Of a stretch of DNA of 64,000 nt, positions 15,001-27,820 are shown piece by piece (within the stretch, counting starts at the first letter, position 1; each line of letters starts with the position of its first letter). The position numbers were made by a program, and so were the translations under genes. The stretch is from Isoetes taiwanensis (lineage: Eukaryota; Streptophyta; Lycopodiopsida; Isoetales; Isoetaceae). The notes beneath the pieces were generated by a model. That model did no database searches and was not told the origin of the DNA. It saw nothing but the letters and a program-made list of their open reading frames with translations. The stretch lies in assembly GCA_021234155.1 (NCBI GenBank), contig JAJEKV010000004.1:28359698-28423697 (forward strand), read 5' to 3'.

Positions 15001-18000
15001 GCGCTTGAGAACGCCAAGCAAGGGGAACTGGACGGAATAGAGTTTGATCTGTACTCCTCCCGTTGTGGCGCTTAGAAGTAAAGGGCGCCTTTTTGTAAAG
15101 TAGCAAGACATTCATAAATTCGTAATTAATGCATAGTACGGAATTAAATTCTGATTTTTGTCAGCAGGCTTCCTAAGTCATCGCCAACATACGTGCCGTT
15201 TTCAAAATTTCTGGACAAGGTTTAGATCAAAGTGTTTGCATTAGAACGGTCCCGGCAGCTTTGTTGTTGGGCAGCCGAAGCCGGGCACACTTGCCCAAGT
15301 CAAACAAGGCCAGGACCTTGCAAGGCCACCTCATTAGAGGGGAGAGTCCGGACCCCGTGAGGCGAGCCCCAAAAGTTTCCCCGAGGTAGCCTTTTCTTTA
15401 GCCACGGGGCCAGACGCTTAAAGACCACACCCCGATCTCGGTTCCCCTATCCCGACCGCTGAATCCTTCATTCAAGGGCCCCGCCTCGATAAGGTCCAAA
15501 AATCCAACATCCGTCCGGGAGAACTTATCAAACCGCTGAAGCGCCCCCGCGGGTCGTACGACCGTAGAAACCAAAGTGTTTTGTCGTTCAGACATTGCGG
15601 AGGCTCCGGAATGGCGATTCGACTTCGCCACATCGTCCGGGAGGCCGAAATTACCCTAGAGACCAAGTTTCACAGTCAGTTTTGCAAAAGAAAGAAACAC
15701 TTACGCCCCACGCTGTAAAGATTCGATAGCCACCTCCTAGGCCAATTGACTACGAGTGTGTTGGACATGAGATAGTTTGACGCTTCCTCGAGAAGGGGTG
15801 GTCTTCTGGCCACGAAACTTGGTACCCAGGGCAATGTCGACGTTCCGAGTCCATTGGCAGAGCCGAATCATGATTCCGGAGAGGGGAAGTTGCCCGTCCG
15901 TCACCAGGGCCTTCGGGAGAGGACTTTTGGGGCAAGCTGCTTCCGGATGGTTTTAGGGTCCCGGCTCAAGGCCAACACCCCCACTCTACGTCAAGACACG
16001 GCGCAAGGTCCTAGTCGAATCTGACAAGGATAGAGCCTCTGAAACGTAAACCCTATGAGTTGCCAGGTTCTAGCAGGGTTTGCGTTTTGGGTGCCGAGTT
16101 TTGGTCTTTTGCACTTGGGACTTGACCGATAAAATGCAGTTGAGAACGCGAAGCCAGGGGAACTGACGGAATGGAGTTTGGATCTGTACTCCTCCCGTTG
16201 TGGCAGTTAGAAGTAAAGGGCAGCTTTTGCAGTAGCAAGACATTCATAAATTCGTAATTAATGCATAGTACGGAATTAAATTCTGATTTTTTGTCAGCAG
16301 GCTTCCTAAGTCATCGCCAACATAAAGGCCAGTTTTCAAAATTTCCGGACAAGGTTTAGATCAAAGTGTTTGCAGTAGAACGGTCCGGGCAGCCTGTTGT
16401 TGGGCAGCCGAGCTGGCACACTTGCCCAAGTCAAACAAGGCCAGGACCTTGCAAGGCCGTCTCATTAGAGGGGAGAGTCTGAACCCCAAGAGGCGAGCCC
16501 CAAAAAGTTTCCCGAAGTAGCCTTTCCCTGGCGGCGTGGCCACGGGGCCGTGACGCTAAAGACCACACTCCCGGATCTCGGTTCCCCTATCCGGACCGCT
16601 GAATTCTTCGCTCAAGGGCCCCGCTCGATAAGGTCCAAAAAATCCAACATCCGTCCCCGAGAACTTATCAAACCGCGAAAGCGCTCGCGATTAAACCGCG
16701 TAGAAACCAAAGTGTTTTATCGTTCGGACATTGCGGAGCCTCCGGAATGGCGATTCGACTTCGCCACATCGTCCTAGACCAAGTTGCACGGTCAGTTTTG
16801 CAAAAGAAAGAAACACTTACGCCCTACGTTGCAGTATTCGACAGCCACCTCCTAGGCCAATTGACTATGAGTGTGTTAGACATGAGATAGTTTGATGCTT
16901 CCTCAAGAAGGGGTGGTCTTCTGGCCACGAAACTTGGTCCCCAGGACAATGTCGACATTCTGAGTCCATTGGCAGAGCCGAATCACGATTCCGGAGAGGG
17001 GAAGTTGCCTGTCCGTCGCCGTGGCCTTCTGGGAGAGGACTTTGGGGCAAGCCGCTTCTAGGTGGTTTTAGGGTCCGTGTTCGGCGCCAACACCCCCTCT
17101 ACGACAAGACACGACGCAAGGTCCTAGTCGAATCTGACAAGGATAGAGCCTCCGAAACGTAAACCCTATGAGTTGCCGTGTTCTAGCGGTGGTTTGTGTT
17201 TTGGGTGCCGAAGTTTTGGTCTTTTGCACTTGGGACTTGGCCGATAAGATGCGCTTGAGAACGCGAAGCAAGGGGAACCGACGGAATGGAGTTTGATCTC
17301 ACTCCTCCCGTTGTGGTAGTTAGAAGTAAAGGGCGCCTTTTGCAAAGAGCAAGACATTCATAAATTCGTAATTAATGCATAGTACGTAATTAAATTCTGA
17401 TTTTTTGTCACAGGCTTCCTAAGTCGCCGCCAACATAAGGCCGGTTTTCAAAATTTCTGGACAAGGTTTAGATCAAAGTGTTTGCATTAGAACGGTCCGG
17501 CAGCCCGTTGTTGGGCACCGAAAGGCACACTTGCCCAAGTCAAACAAGGCCAGGACCTTGCAAGGCCACCTCATTAGAGGGGAGAGTCCACTGAGGCGAG
17601 CCCCAAAAGGATCTCGAGGTAGGTGCCCCTATCCCACACCGCTATGAATTCTTCATTCAAGGGCCCCGCTCGATAAGGTCAAAAAAAATCCAACATCCGT
17701 CCAGGAGAACTTATCAAACCACAAGCCGCTTCTGGGTCGACCGTAGAAACCAAAGTGTTTTATCGTTCGGACATTGCGGAGCCTCCGGAATGGCGATTCG
17801 ACTCGCCACATCGCCCGGAGGCCGAAATTACCCTAGAGACCAAGTTGCACGCGGTCGGTTTTGCAAAAGAAAGAAACACTTACGCCCTACGTTGTAAAGA
17901 TTCGACACCCACCTCCCTAGGCCAATTGACTACGAAAGTGTGTTGGACATGAGATAGTTTGATGCTTCCTCAAGAAGGGGTGGTCTTCGCCACTAAACTT

Positions 18001-21000
18001 GGTCCCCGTGACAATGTCGACATTTCGAGTCCATTGGCGAGCCGAATCACGATTCGAGAGGGGAAGTTGCTTGTCCATCGCCGTGGCCTTCGAGAGGACT
18101 TTTGGGGCAAGCCGCTTCTGTGTGGTTTTAGAGTCCGTGTTCAAGGCCAACACCCCCCCTCTACGACAAGACACGGCGCAAGGTCCTAGTCGAATCTGAC
18201 AAGGATAGAGCCTCCGAAACGTAAACCCTATGAGTTGCCAGGTTCTAGCAGGGTTTGTGTTTTGGGTGCCGAGTTTTAGTCTTTTGCACTTGGGACTTGG
18301 CCGATAAGATGCAGTTGAGAACGCGAAGCAAGGGGAACTGACGGAATGGAGTTTGGATCTGTACTCCTCCCGTTGTGGCAGTTAGAAGTAAAGGGCAGCT
18401 TTTGCAGTAGCAAGACATTCATAAATTCGTAATTAATGCATAGTACGTAATTAAATTCTGATTTTTTGTCAGCAGGCTTCCTAAGTCATCGCCAACATAC
18501 AGGCCAGTTTTCAAAATTTCTGGACAAGGGTTTAGATCAAAGTGTTTGCATTAGAACGGTCCGGGCAGCCTGTTGTTGGGCAGCCGAGCTGGCACACTTG
18601 CCCAAGTCAAACAAGGCCAGGACCTTGCAAGGCCACCTCATTAGAGGGGAGAGTCCGGACCCCAGGAGGCGAGCCCCAAAAAGTTTCCCGAGGCAGCCTT
18701 TCCTGGCAGCGCTCCCCCGGGGGGCCGTACGCTAAAGACCACACTCCCGGATCTCGGTTCCCCTATCCGACCGTTGAATTCTTCGTTCAAGGGCCCTGGC
18801 TCGATAAGGTCCAAAAAAATCCAACATCCGTCCGGGAGAACTTATCAAACCGCGAAGCGTTCTGCGGTCGACCGTAGAAACCAAAGTGTTTTATCGTTCG
18901 GACATTGCGGAGCCTCCGGAATGGCGATTCGACTTCGCCACATCGTCCTGGAGGCCAAAATTACCCTAGAGACCAAGTTGCACGGTCAGTTTTGCAAAAG
19001 AAAGAAACACTTACGCCCTATGTTGCAGTATTCGACAGCCACCTCCTAGGCCAATTGACTACGAGTGTGTTGGACATGAGATAGTTTGATGCTTCCTCAA
19101 GAAGGGGTGGTCTTCTGGCCACGAAACTTGGTCCCCAGGACAATGTCGACATTCTGAGTCCATTGGCAGAGCCGAATCACGATTAGGAGAGGGAAGTTGC
19201 CCGTCCGTCGCCGTGGCCTTCGGGAGAGGACTTTTGGGGCAAGCCGCTGTGTGGTTTTAGAGTCCGTGCTCTGGCGTCAACACCCCCCCTCTACGACAAG
19301 ACACGGCGCAAGGTCCTAGTCGAATCTGACAAGGATAGAGCCTCCGAAACGTAAACCCTATGAGTTGCCAGGTTCTAGCAGGGTTTGTGTTTTGGGTGCC
19401 GAGTTTTGGTCTTTTGCACTTGGGACTTGGCCGATAAGATGCAGTTGATAACGCGAAGCAAGGGGAACTGACGGAATGGAGTTTGGATCTGTACTCCTCC
19501 CGTTGTGGCAGTTAGAAGTAAAGGGCAGCTTTTGCAGTAGCAAGACATTCATAAATTCGTAATTAATGCATAGTACGGAATTAAATTCTGATTTTTTGTC
19601 AGCAGGCTTCCTAAGTCATCGCCAACATACAGGCCAGTTTTCAAAATTTCTGGACAAGGTTTAGATCAAAGTGTTTGCATTAGAACGGTCCGGGTAAAAA
19701 AAAGCTGTTGTTGGGCAGCCGAAGCGGGCACACTTGCCCAAGTCAAACAAGGCCAGGACCTTGCAAGGCCACCTCATTAGAGGGGAGAGTCCGGACCCCA
19801 AGAGGCGAGCCCCAAAAGTTTCCCGAGGCAGCCTTTTCGGCAGCCCGCCACGGGGCCGTACGCTAAAGACCACACTCCCGGATCTCGGTTCCCCTATCCG
19901 ACCGTTGAATTCTTCGTTCAAGGGCCCCGCCCGATAAGGTCCAAAAATCCAACATCCGCCCCGGGAGAACTTATCAAACGCCGGAAGCGCGCGGTCGGTC
20001 GTCGTAGAAACCAAAGTGTTTTATCGTTCGGACATTGCGGAGCCTCCGGAATGGCGATTCGACTTCACCACGCCACATCCCGGAGGCCAATTACCCTAGA
20101 GACCAAGTTGCACCGGTCAGTTTTGCAAAAGAAAGAAACACTTACGCCCTAAAATAAAAGATTCGGTTTGACCACCTCCTAGGCCAATTGACTACGAGTG
20201 TGTTGGACATGAGATAGTTTGATGCTTCCTCAAGAAGGGGTGGTCTTCTGGCCACGAAACTTGGTCCCCAGGACAATGTCGACATTCCGAGTCCATTGGC
20301 AGAGCCGAATCACGATTCCGGAGAGGGGAAGTTGCCCGTCCGTCGCCAGGGCCTTCGGGAGAGGACTTTTGGGGCAAGCTGCTTCCAGGTGGTTTTTAGG
20401 GTCCGTGCTCTGGCGTCAACACCCCCCTCTACGTCAAGACACGGCGCAAGGTCCTAGTCGAATCTGACAAGGATAGAGCCTCCGAAACGTAAACCCTATG
20501 AGTTGCCAGGTTCTAGCAGGGTTTGTGTTTTGGGTGCCGAGTTTTGGTCTTTTGCACTTGGGACTTGGCCGATAAGATGCAGTTGAGAACGCGAAGCAAG
20601 GGGAACTGACGGAATGGAGTTTGGATCTGTACTCCTCCCGTTGTGGCAGTTAGAAGTAAAGGGCAGCTTTTGCAGTAGCAAGACATTCATAAATTCGTAA
20701 TTAATGCATAGTACGGAATTAAATTCTGATTTTTTGTCAGCAGGCTTCCTAAGTCATCGCCAACATACAGGCCAGTTTTCAAAATTTCTGGACAAGGTTT
20801 AGATCAAAGTGTTTGCATTAGAACGGTCCGGGCAGCCTGTTGTTGGGCAGCCGAGCTGGCACACTTGCCCAAGTCAAACAAGGCCAGGACCTTGCAAGGC
20901 CACCTCATTAGAGGGGAGAGTCCAGACCCCAGGAGGCGAGCCCCAAAAAGTTTCCCGAGGCAGCCTTTCGGCGGCAGCTCCCAGGGGGCCGTGACGCTAA

Positions 21001-24000
21001 AGACCACACTCGGGATCTCTGGTTCCCCTATCCACCGCTGAATTCTTCATTCAAGGGCCCCGCCCGATAAGGTCCAAAAATCCAACATCCGTCCGGAGAA
21101 CTTATCAAACCGCTGAAGCGCTTCTGGGTCGGAATCGTGTAGAAACCAAAGTGTTTTATCGTTCGGACATTGCGGAGCCTCGGAATGGCGATTCGACTTC
21201 GCCACATCGAAATTACCCTAGAGACCAAGTTGCACCCGGTCGGTTTTGCAAAAGAAAGAAACACTTATGCCCTACGTTGCAAAAGATTCGGACGCCCACC
21301 TCCTAGGCCAATTGACTACGAGTGTGTTGGACATGAGATAGTTTGATGCTTCCTCAAGAAGGGGTGGTCTTCTGGCCACGAAACTTGGTCCCCAGGACAA
21401 TGTCGACATTCTGAGTCCATTGGCAGAGCCGAATCACGATTCCGGAGAGGGGAAGTTGCCTGTCCGTCGCCAGGGCCTTCGGGAGAGGACTTTTGGGGCA
21501 AGCTGCTTCCAGGTGGTTTTTAGGGTCCGTGCTCAAGGCCAACACCCCCCCCTCCCACGACAAGACACGGCGCAAGGTCCTAGTCGAATCTGACAAGGAT
21601 AGAGCCTCCGAAACGTAAACCCTATGAGTTGCCAGGTTCTAGCAGGGTTTGTGTTTTGGGTGCCGAGTTTTGGTCTTTTGCACTTGGGACTTGGCCGATA
21701 AGATGCAGTTGAGAACGCGAAGCAAGGGGAACTGACGGAATGGAGTTTGGATCTGTACTCCTCCCGTTGTGGCAGTTAGAAGTAAAGGGCAGCTTTTGCA
21801 GTAGCAAGACATTCATAAATTCGTAATTAATGCATAGTACGGAATTAAATTCTGATTTTTGTCAGTGAGGCTTCCTAAGTCATCGCCAACATAAAGGCCA
21901 GTTTTTCAAAATTTCTGGACAAGGGTTTAGATCAAAGTGTTTGCATTAGAACGGTCCGGGCAGCTGTTGTTGGGCAGCCGAAATGGGCACACTTGCCCAA
22001 GTCAAACAAGGCCGCCAGGACCTTGCAAGGCCACCTCATTAGAGGGGAGAGTCGGACCCCGTGAGGCGAGCCCCAAAAAAGTTTCCCCGAGGTAGCCTTT
22101 CCGGCAGCTCCCCAGGGGGCCGTGCGCTAAAGACCACACTCCCGGATCTCGGTTCCCCTATCCCTAACCGATTTGAATTCTTCGTTCAAGGGCCCCGCCC
22201 GATAAGGTCCAAAAAATCCAACATCCGTCCGGGAGAACTTATCAAACCGCGAAGCGTTCTCGCGGTCTTTAACCGTAGAAACCAAAGTGTTTTATCGTTC
22301 GGACATTGCGGAGCCTCAGGAATGGCGATTCGACTTCGCCACATCGTCCCGGAGGCCGAAATTACCCTAGAGACCAAGTTGCACGGCCGGTTTTGCAAAA
22401 GAAAGAAACACTTACGCCCTATGTTGCAAGATTCGGCTTGACCACCTCCTAGGCCAATTGACTACGAAAGTGTGTTGGACATGAGATAGTTTGATGCTTC
22501 CTCAAGAAGGGGTGGTCTTCTTGCCATTTTAAACTTGGTCCCCGTGACAATGTCGACATTCTCCGAGTCCATTGGCAGAGCCGAATCACGATTAGGAGAG
22601 GGAAGTTGCTGTCGTCCGTCGCCGTGGCCGGGAGAGGACTTTTGGGGCAAGCTGCTTCCGGTGGTTTTAGGGTCCGTGCTCAAGGCCAACACCCCCTCCT
22701 CTACGCCAAGACACGGCGCTAAAGGTCCTAGTCGAATCGACAAGGATAGAGCCTCCCAAACGTAAACCCTATGAGTTGCCGTGTTCTAGCGGGGTTTGTG
22801 TTTTGGGTGCCGAAGTTTTGGTCTTTTGCACTTGGGACTTGGCCGATAAGATGCGCTTGAGAACGCGAAGCAAGGGGAACCGGCGGAATGGAGTTTGGAT
22901 CTGTACTTCTCCCGTTGTGGCGGTTAGAAGTAAAGGCGCGCTTTTGCAAGTAGCAAGACATTCATAAATTCGTAACTAATGCATAGTACGGAATTAAATT
23001 CTGATTTTTGTCAGCAGGCTTCCTAAGTCATCGCCAACATACTGGCCGTTTTCAAAATTTCTGGACAAGGTTTAGATCAAAGTGTTTGCATTAGAATGGT
23101 CAGGGCAAACTGTTGTTGGGCAGCCGAGCTGGCACACTTGCCCAAGTCAAACAAGGCCAGGACCTTGCAAGGCCACCTCATTAGAGGGGAGAGTCCGGAC
23201 CCCAGGAGGCGAGCCCCAAAAAGTTTCCCGAGGCAGCCTTTCTGGCGGCTCCCGGGATCGACGCTAAAGACCACACTCCCGGATCTCGGTTCCCCTATCC
23301 GACCGTTGAATTCTTCGTTCAAGGGCCCTGGCTCGATAAGGTCCAAAAAAATCCAACATCCGTCCGGGAGAACTTATCAAACCGCGAAGCGTTCTGCGGT
23401 CGACCGTGTAGAAACCAAAGTGTTTTATCGTTCGGACATTGCGGAGCCTCCGGAATGGCGATTCGACTTCGCCACATCGTCCTGGAGGCCGAAATTACCC
23501 TAGAGACCAAGTTGCACCGGTCGGGTTTTGCAAAAAGAAAGAAAACACTTACGCCCTATGTTGATAAAAGATTCGACGACCACCTCCTAGGCCAATTGAC
23601 TACGAGTGTGTTGGACATGAGATAGTTTGATGCTTCCTCAAGAAGGGGTGGTCTTCTTGCCACGAAACTTGGTCCCCAGGACAATGTCGACATTCTGAGT
23701 CCATTGGCAGAGCCGAATCACGATTCCGGAGAGGGGAAGTTGCCTGTCCGTCGCCAGGGCCTTCGGGAGAGGACTTTTGGGGCAAGCTGCTTCCAGGTGG
23801 TTTTTAGGGTCCGTGCTCTGGCGTCAACACCCCTCCTCTACGTCAAGACACGGCGCAAGGTCCTAGTCGAATCTGACAAGGATAGAGCCTCCGAAACGTA
23901 AACCCTATGAGTTGCCAGGTTCTAGCAGGGTTTGTGTTTTGGGTGCCGAGTTTTGGTCTTTTGCACTTGGGACTTGGCCGATAAGATGCAGTTGATAACG

Positions 24001-26787
24001 CGAAGCAAGGGGAACTGACGGAATGGAGTTTGGATCTGTACTCCTCCCGTTGTGGCAGTTAGAAGTAAAGGGCAGCTTTTGCAGTAGCAAGACATTCATA
24101 AATTCGTAACTAATGCATAGTACGGAATTAAATTCTGATTTTTTGTCAGCAGGCTTCCTAAGTCATCGCCAACATACAGGCCAGTTTTCAAAATTTCTGG
24201 ACAAGGTTTAGATCAAAGTGTTTGCATTAGAACGGTCCGGGCAGCCTGTTGTTGGGCAGCCGAGCTGGCACACTTGCCCAAGTCAAACAAGGCCAGGACC
24301 TTGCAAGGCCACCTCATTAGAGGGGAGAGTCCGGACCCCAGGAGGCGAGCCCCAAAAAGTTTCCCGAGGCAGCCTTTCCTGGCAGCGCTCCCCCGGGGGG
24401 CCGTACGCTAAAGACCACACTCCCGGATCTCGGTTCCCCTATCCGACCGTTGAATTCTTCGTTCAAGGGCCCTGGCCCGATAAGGTCCAAAAAAATCCAA
24501 CATCCGTCCGGGAGAACTTATCAAACCGCGAAGCGTTCTGCGGTCGACCGTGTAGAAACCAAAGTGTTTTATCGTTCGGACATTGCGGAGCCTCCGGAAT
24601 GGCGATTCGACTTCGCCACATCGTCCTGGAGGCCGAAATTACCCTAGAGACCAAGTTGCACGGTCAGTTTTGCAAAAGAAAGAAACACTTACGCCCTATG
24701 TTGCAAAAGATTCGGCTGACCCACCTCCTAGGCCAATTGACTACGAAAGTGTGTTGGACATGAGATAGTTTGATGCTTCCTCAAGAAGGGGTGGTCTTCT
24801 TGCCACGAAACTTGGTCCCCGTGACAATGTCGACATTCTCCGAGTCCATTGGCGAGCCGAATCACGATTCGAGAGAGGGAAGTTGCCCGTCCGTCGCCGT
24901 GGCCTTCGGAGAGGACTTTTGGGGCAAGCCGCTTGTGTGGTTTTAGGGTCCGTGCTCAAGCGCCAACACCCCCACTCTACGTCAAGACACGGCGCAAGGT
25001 CCTAGTCGAATCTGACAAGGATAGAGCCTCCGAAACGTAAACCCTATGAGTTGCCAGGTTCTAGCAGGGTTTGTGTTTTGGGTGCCGAGTTTTGGTCTTT
25101 TGCACTTGGGACTTGGCCGATAAGATGCAGTTGAGAACGCGAAGCAAGGGGAACTGACGGAATGGAGTTTGGATCTGTACTCCTCCCGTTGTGGCAGTTA
25201 GAAGTAAAGGGCAGCTTTTGCAGTAGCAAGACATTCATAAATTCGTAATTAATGCATAGTACGGAATTAAATTCTGATTTTTTGTCAGCAGGCTTCCTAA
25301 GTCATCGCCAACATAAAGGCCAGTTTTCAAAATTTCCGGACAAGGTTTAGATCAAAGTGTTTGCATTAGAACGGTCCGGGCAGCCTGTTGTTGGGCAGCC
25401 GAGCTGGCACACTTGCCCAAGTCAAACAAGGCCAGGACCTTGCAAGGCCACCTCATTAGAGGGGAGAGTCCGGACCCCAGGAGGCGAGCCCCAAAAAAGT
25501 TTCCCGAGGCGCCTTTCTGGCGGGCGCCACGGGCCGTGACGCTAAAGACCACACTCCGGGATCTCGGTTCCCCTATCCAACCGTTGAATCCTTCATTCAA
25601 GGGCCCCTTGTCTCGATAAGGTCCAAAAAATCCAACATCCGTCCGGAGAACTTATCAAACCTTGAAGCGTCCTGCGGTCGACCGTGTAGAAACCAAAGTG
25701 TTTTGTCGTTCGGACATTGCGGAGGCTCTCGGAATGGCGATTCGACTTCGCCACATCGTCCGGGAGGCCGAAATTACCCTAGACACCAAGTTTCACGGTC
25801 GGTTTTGCAAAGAAAGAAACACTTACGCCCTACGTTAAAGATTCGGACGACCACCTCCTAGGCCAATTGACTACGAGTGTGTTGGACATGAGATAGTTTG
25901 ACGCTTCCTCGAGAAGGGGTGGTCTTCGCCACAAAACTTGGTCCCTGTGGCAATGTCGACGTTCGAGTCCATTGGCGAGCCGAATCACGATTCCGGAGAG
26001 GGAAGTTGCCCGGCCCGTCGCCGGGGCCTTGGGAGAGGACTTTTGGGGCAAGCTGCTTTCGGATGGTTTTAGGGTCCGTGCTCGGCGCCAACACCCCCCT
26101 ACGCCAAGACACGGCGCAAAGATCCTAGTCGAATCGATAAGGATAGAGCCTCAAACGTAAACCCTATGAGTTGCCGGGTTCTAGCGGGGTTTTTGCGTTT
26201 TGGGTGCCGAAGTTTTGGTCTTTTGCACTTGGGACTTGGCCGATAAGATGCAGTTGAGAACGAAGCAAGGGAACCGGCGGAATGGAGTTTGGATCTGTAC
26301 TCCTCCCGTTGTGGCGATTAGAAGTAAAGGCGCCTTTTGCGTGAAGCAAGACATTCATAAATTCGTAATTAATGCATAGTGCGGAATTAAATTCTGATTT
26401 TTGTCAGCAGGCTTCCTAAGTCATCGCCAACATACAGGCCGGGTTTTCAAAATTTCTGGACAAGGTTTAGATCAAAGTGTTTGCATTAGAACGGTCGGCG
26501 GACTGTTGTTGGGCAGCCCGAAGCCGCACACTTGCCCAAGTCAAACAAGGCTAGGACCTTGCAAGGCCACCTCATTAGAGGGGAGAGTCCCGAACCCCAA
26601 GAGGCGAGCCCCAAAAAAGTTTCCCCGAGGTAGCCTTTCTCGGTAAAACACGGGGCCAGACGCTAAAGACCACACTCCCGGATCTCGGTTTCCCCTATCC
26701 GGACCATTGAATTCTTCGTTCAAGGGCCCCGCCTTGATAAGGTCCAAAAAAATCCAACATCCGTCCGGGAGAACTTATCAAACCGCG
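1..26787. repeat. Long-unit satellite: 24 full units plus one partial
   Basis: Head-to-tail array seen directly. Using the landmark ggtttagatcaaagtg, units start at 1, 1012, 2081, 3126, 4112, 5198, 6270, 7357, 8505, 9612, 10731, 11866, 12970, 14101, 15219, 16353, 17465, 18529, 19658, 20796, 21924, 23069, 24205, 25344 and 26464; the last is cut at about 26,787. Spacing is 986-1,087 bp in the first seven units and mostly 1,104-1,148 bp afterwards. Each unit has a GC-rich body and an AT-rich strip (around cattcataaattcgtaatt) followed by a well conserved join into the next unit. No rRNA, tRNA or transposase sequence was recognised in the unit. Open frames inside are short, sit on both strands and are not kept in frame between units, so the array is called non-coding. 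The left end is outside the window. No known satellite family could be matched by eye. Confidence 0.97.
18529..26463. repeat. Homogeneous sub-array of the satellite (7 units)
   Basis: Within the array the seven units from 18,529 to 26,463 are the most alike in length (1,120-1,145 bp, apart from none shorter) and sequence. Units starting at 18,529, 23,069 and 24,205 share long identical stretches, including the same variant block aagcgttctgcggtc. The first seven units of the window (1-7,356) carry many more small deletions and insertions. This is the pattern expected of unequal exchange keeping one part of an array uniform, or of uneven assembly quality along the array; the sequence alone cannot separate these. 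Confidence 0.7.
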
Positions 26788-26824
26788 ACCCCAGGCTCAA
26801 ACATGCCACCCCAGGCTCAAACAT
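26788..26824. repeat. Two copies of a 17-bp direct repeat at the satellite edge
   Basis: The 17-mer accccaggctcaaacat occurs at 26,788-26,804 and again at 26,808-26,824, directly beside the point where the satellite sequence stops. It may be a junction scar or part of the flanking DNA. Confidence 0.8.
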
Positions 26825-27000
26825 CCCGCTTACATTCGTAAGTAGTAGCAATAGAAAATTGGTTAAATCCGGAATGTGATTTTGACTGCATATATGGCTC
26901 GGGAATGTCCAAATTAGCATAAGGACAAACTTTCATAACCATCAGATGAAAAAAAGGCACCAAAAAAATTAAAAAGTGTTAGACATCGCTATAACAAAAT

Positions 27001-27165
27001 ACGTCGCGGACACGTCGCATGCGACGTTAAACCGTATATACGATTTTGAAATCGTATATACGATTTCGAAATCGTATATACGATTATACGATTTCAAAAT
27101 CGTATATACGATTTCAAAATTACGCCTTAGATGCGACGTCGCTGACGTCGCATCGACGGGCGGTG
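27001..27165. repeat. 20-bp palindromic tandem repeat flanked by CGTCGC-rich ends
   Basis: At 27,033-27,120 the unit cgtatatacgatttcaaaat recurs about four times; the third copy carries an extra 8 bp. The half cgtatatacg is its own reverse complement, so the block can fold many ways. It is bracketed by CpG-rich sequence built from ACGTCGC and GCGACG (27,001-27,026 and 27,129-27,160). No coding potential is apparent. It resembles the inside of a terminal repeat of a DNA transposon more than a simple satellite. Confidence 0.75.
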
Positions 27166-27339
27166 CTTTTTACTGATCCGTGGGCCGCCTTTTTCGGGAC
27201 CATTTCTAGGCTTCTTTCTATCGACTATTTTGGAAGCGATCTTGGCGCTATCACGACCTTGAGCGACTTGCAAGCACTCTTTTTAAGGTTAGTAGATCAT
27301 GGTTTTGGATTGAATGGTTTTTGGATTGAATGATTTAGT

Positions 27340-27700
27340 GTAGATTTCAAATTTTTTTTTTCTATCTCTTTCCTTCTTTTTCTTCTTCTTGTTTCTTCAT
27401 TCTTCTTCTTTTTCCTTCTTTCCTCATTTCTTTCTTCGATTCTTCCCTCATTTCACTCTTCCATTCTTCCATTCTTCTATCTTCTTCCATTTCATTCTCT
27501 TATTTCTTCCATTCTTCTCTTTCTTCCCCTAATTTCTTTTTTCCTCTTCCCCTTTCCTTCTTCTTTTTCTCCCACCCTTCTCTTCTTCTTTGATTCATTC
27601 ATTTTTTTTCTTTCTTGTTTTACTATTTCTTCATCTTCTTTTTTTTTTTTTGTTTATTATTCGATCTTTTTTTTCGTTGTTGTTATTATTATAAATATTT
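27340..27700. repeat. Polypyrimidine (CTT/TTC-rich) tract
   Basis: About 350 bp of the plus strand is almost entirely T and C, with loosely repeated ttcttc and ttcctt motifs and few purines. It is a low-complexity tract with no gene. Confidence 0.9.
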
Positions 27701-27820
27701 GTTGCTTTATATTTCGATTTGGACCCGTCAGGATATTGTTACACACGTCCTTATTTTGGTAAGTTGATCGTGACTTGCATTTTATTTTTTATAATTTTAA
27801 GTAGGTTAAAAAAAATTGAT

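Noticed and set aside
1-26787. Dozens of 60-180 codon ORFs on both strands of the satellite, including a recurring minus-strand peptide starting MNVLLLQK
   Set aside because: They recur only because the DNA repeats. The frame is broken by indels in most units, both strands are equally open, and no domain is recognisable.
1-26787. Telomere-like AAACCCT in every unit (gtaaaccctatgag)
   Set aside because: Only one heptamer per unit and never in tandem, so there is no telomeric array.
1-26787. CRISPR array or rDNA spacer
   Set aside because: The unit is over 1 kb without spacers and the window is eukaryotic. No 18S, 5.8S, 25S or 5S sequence was recognised.
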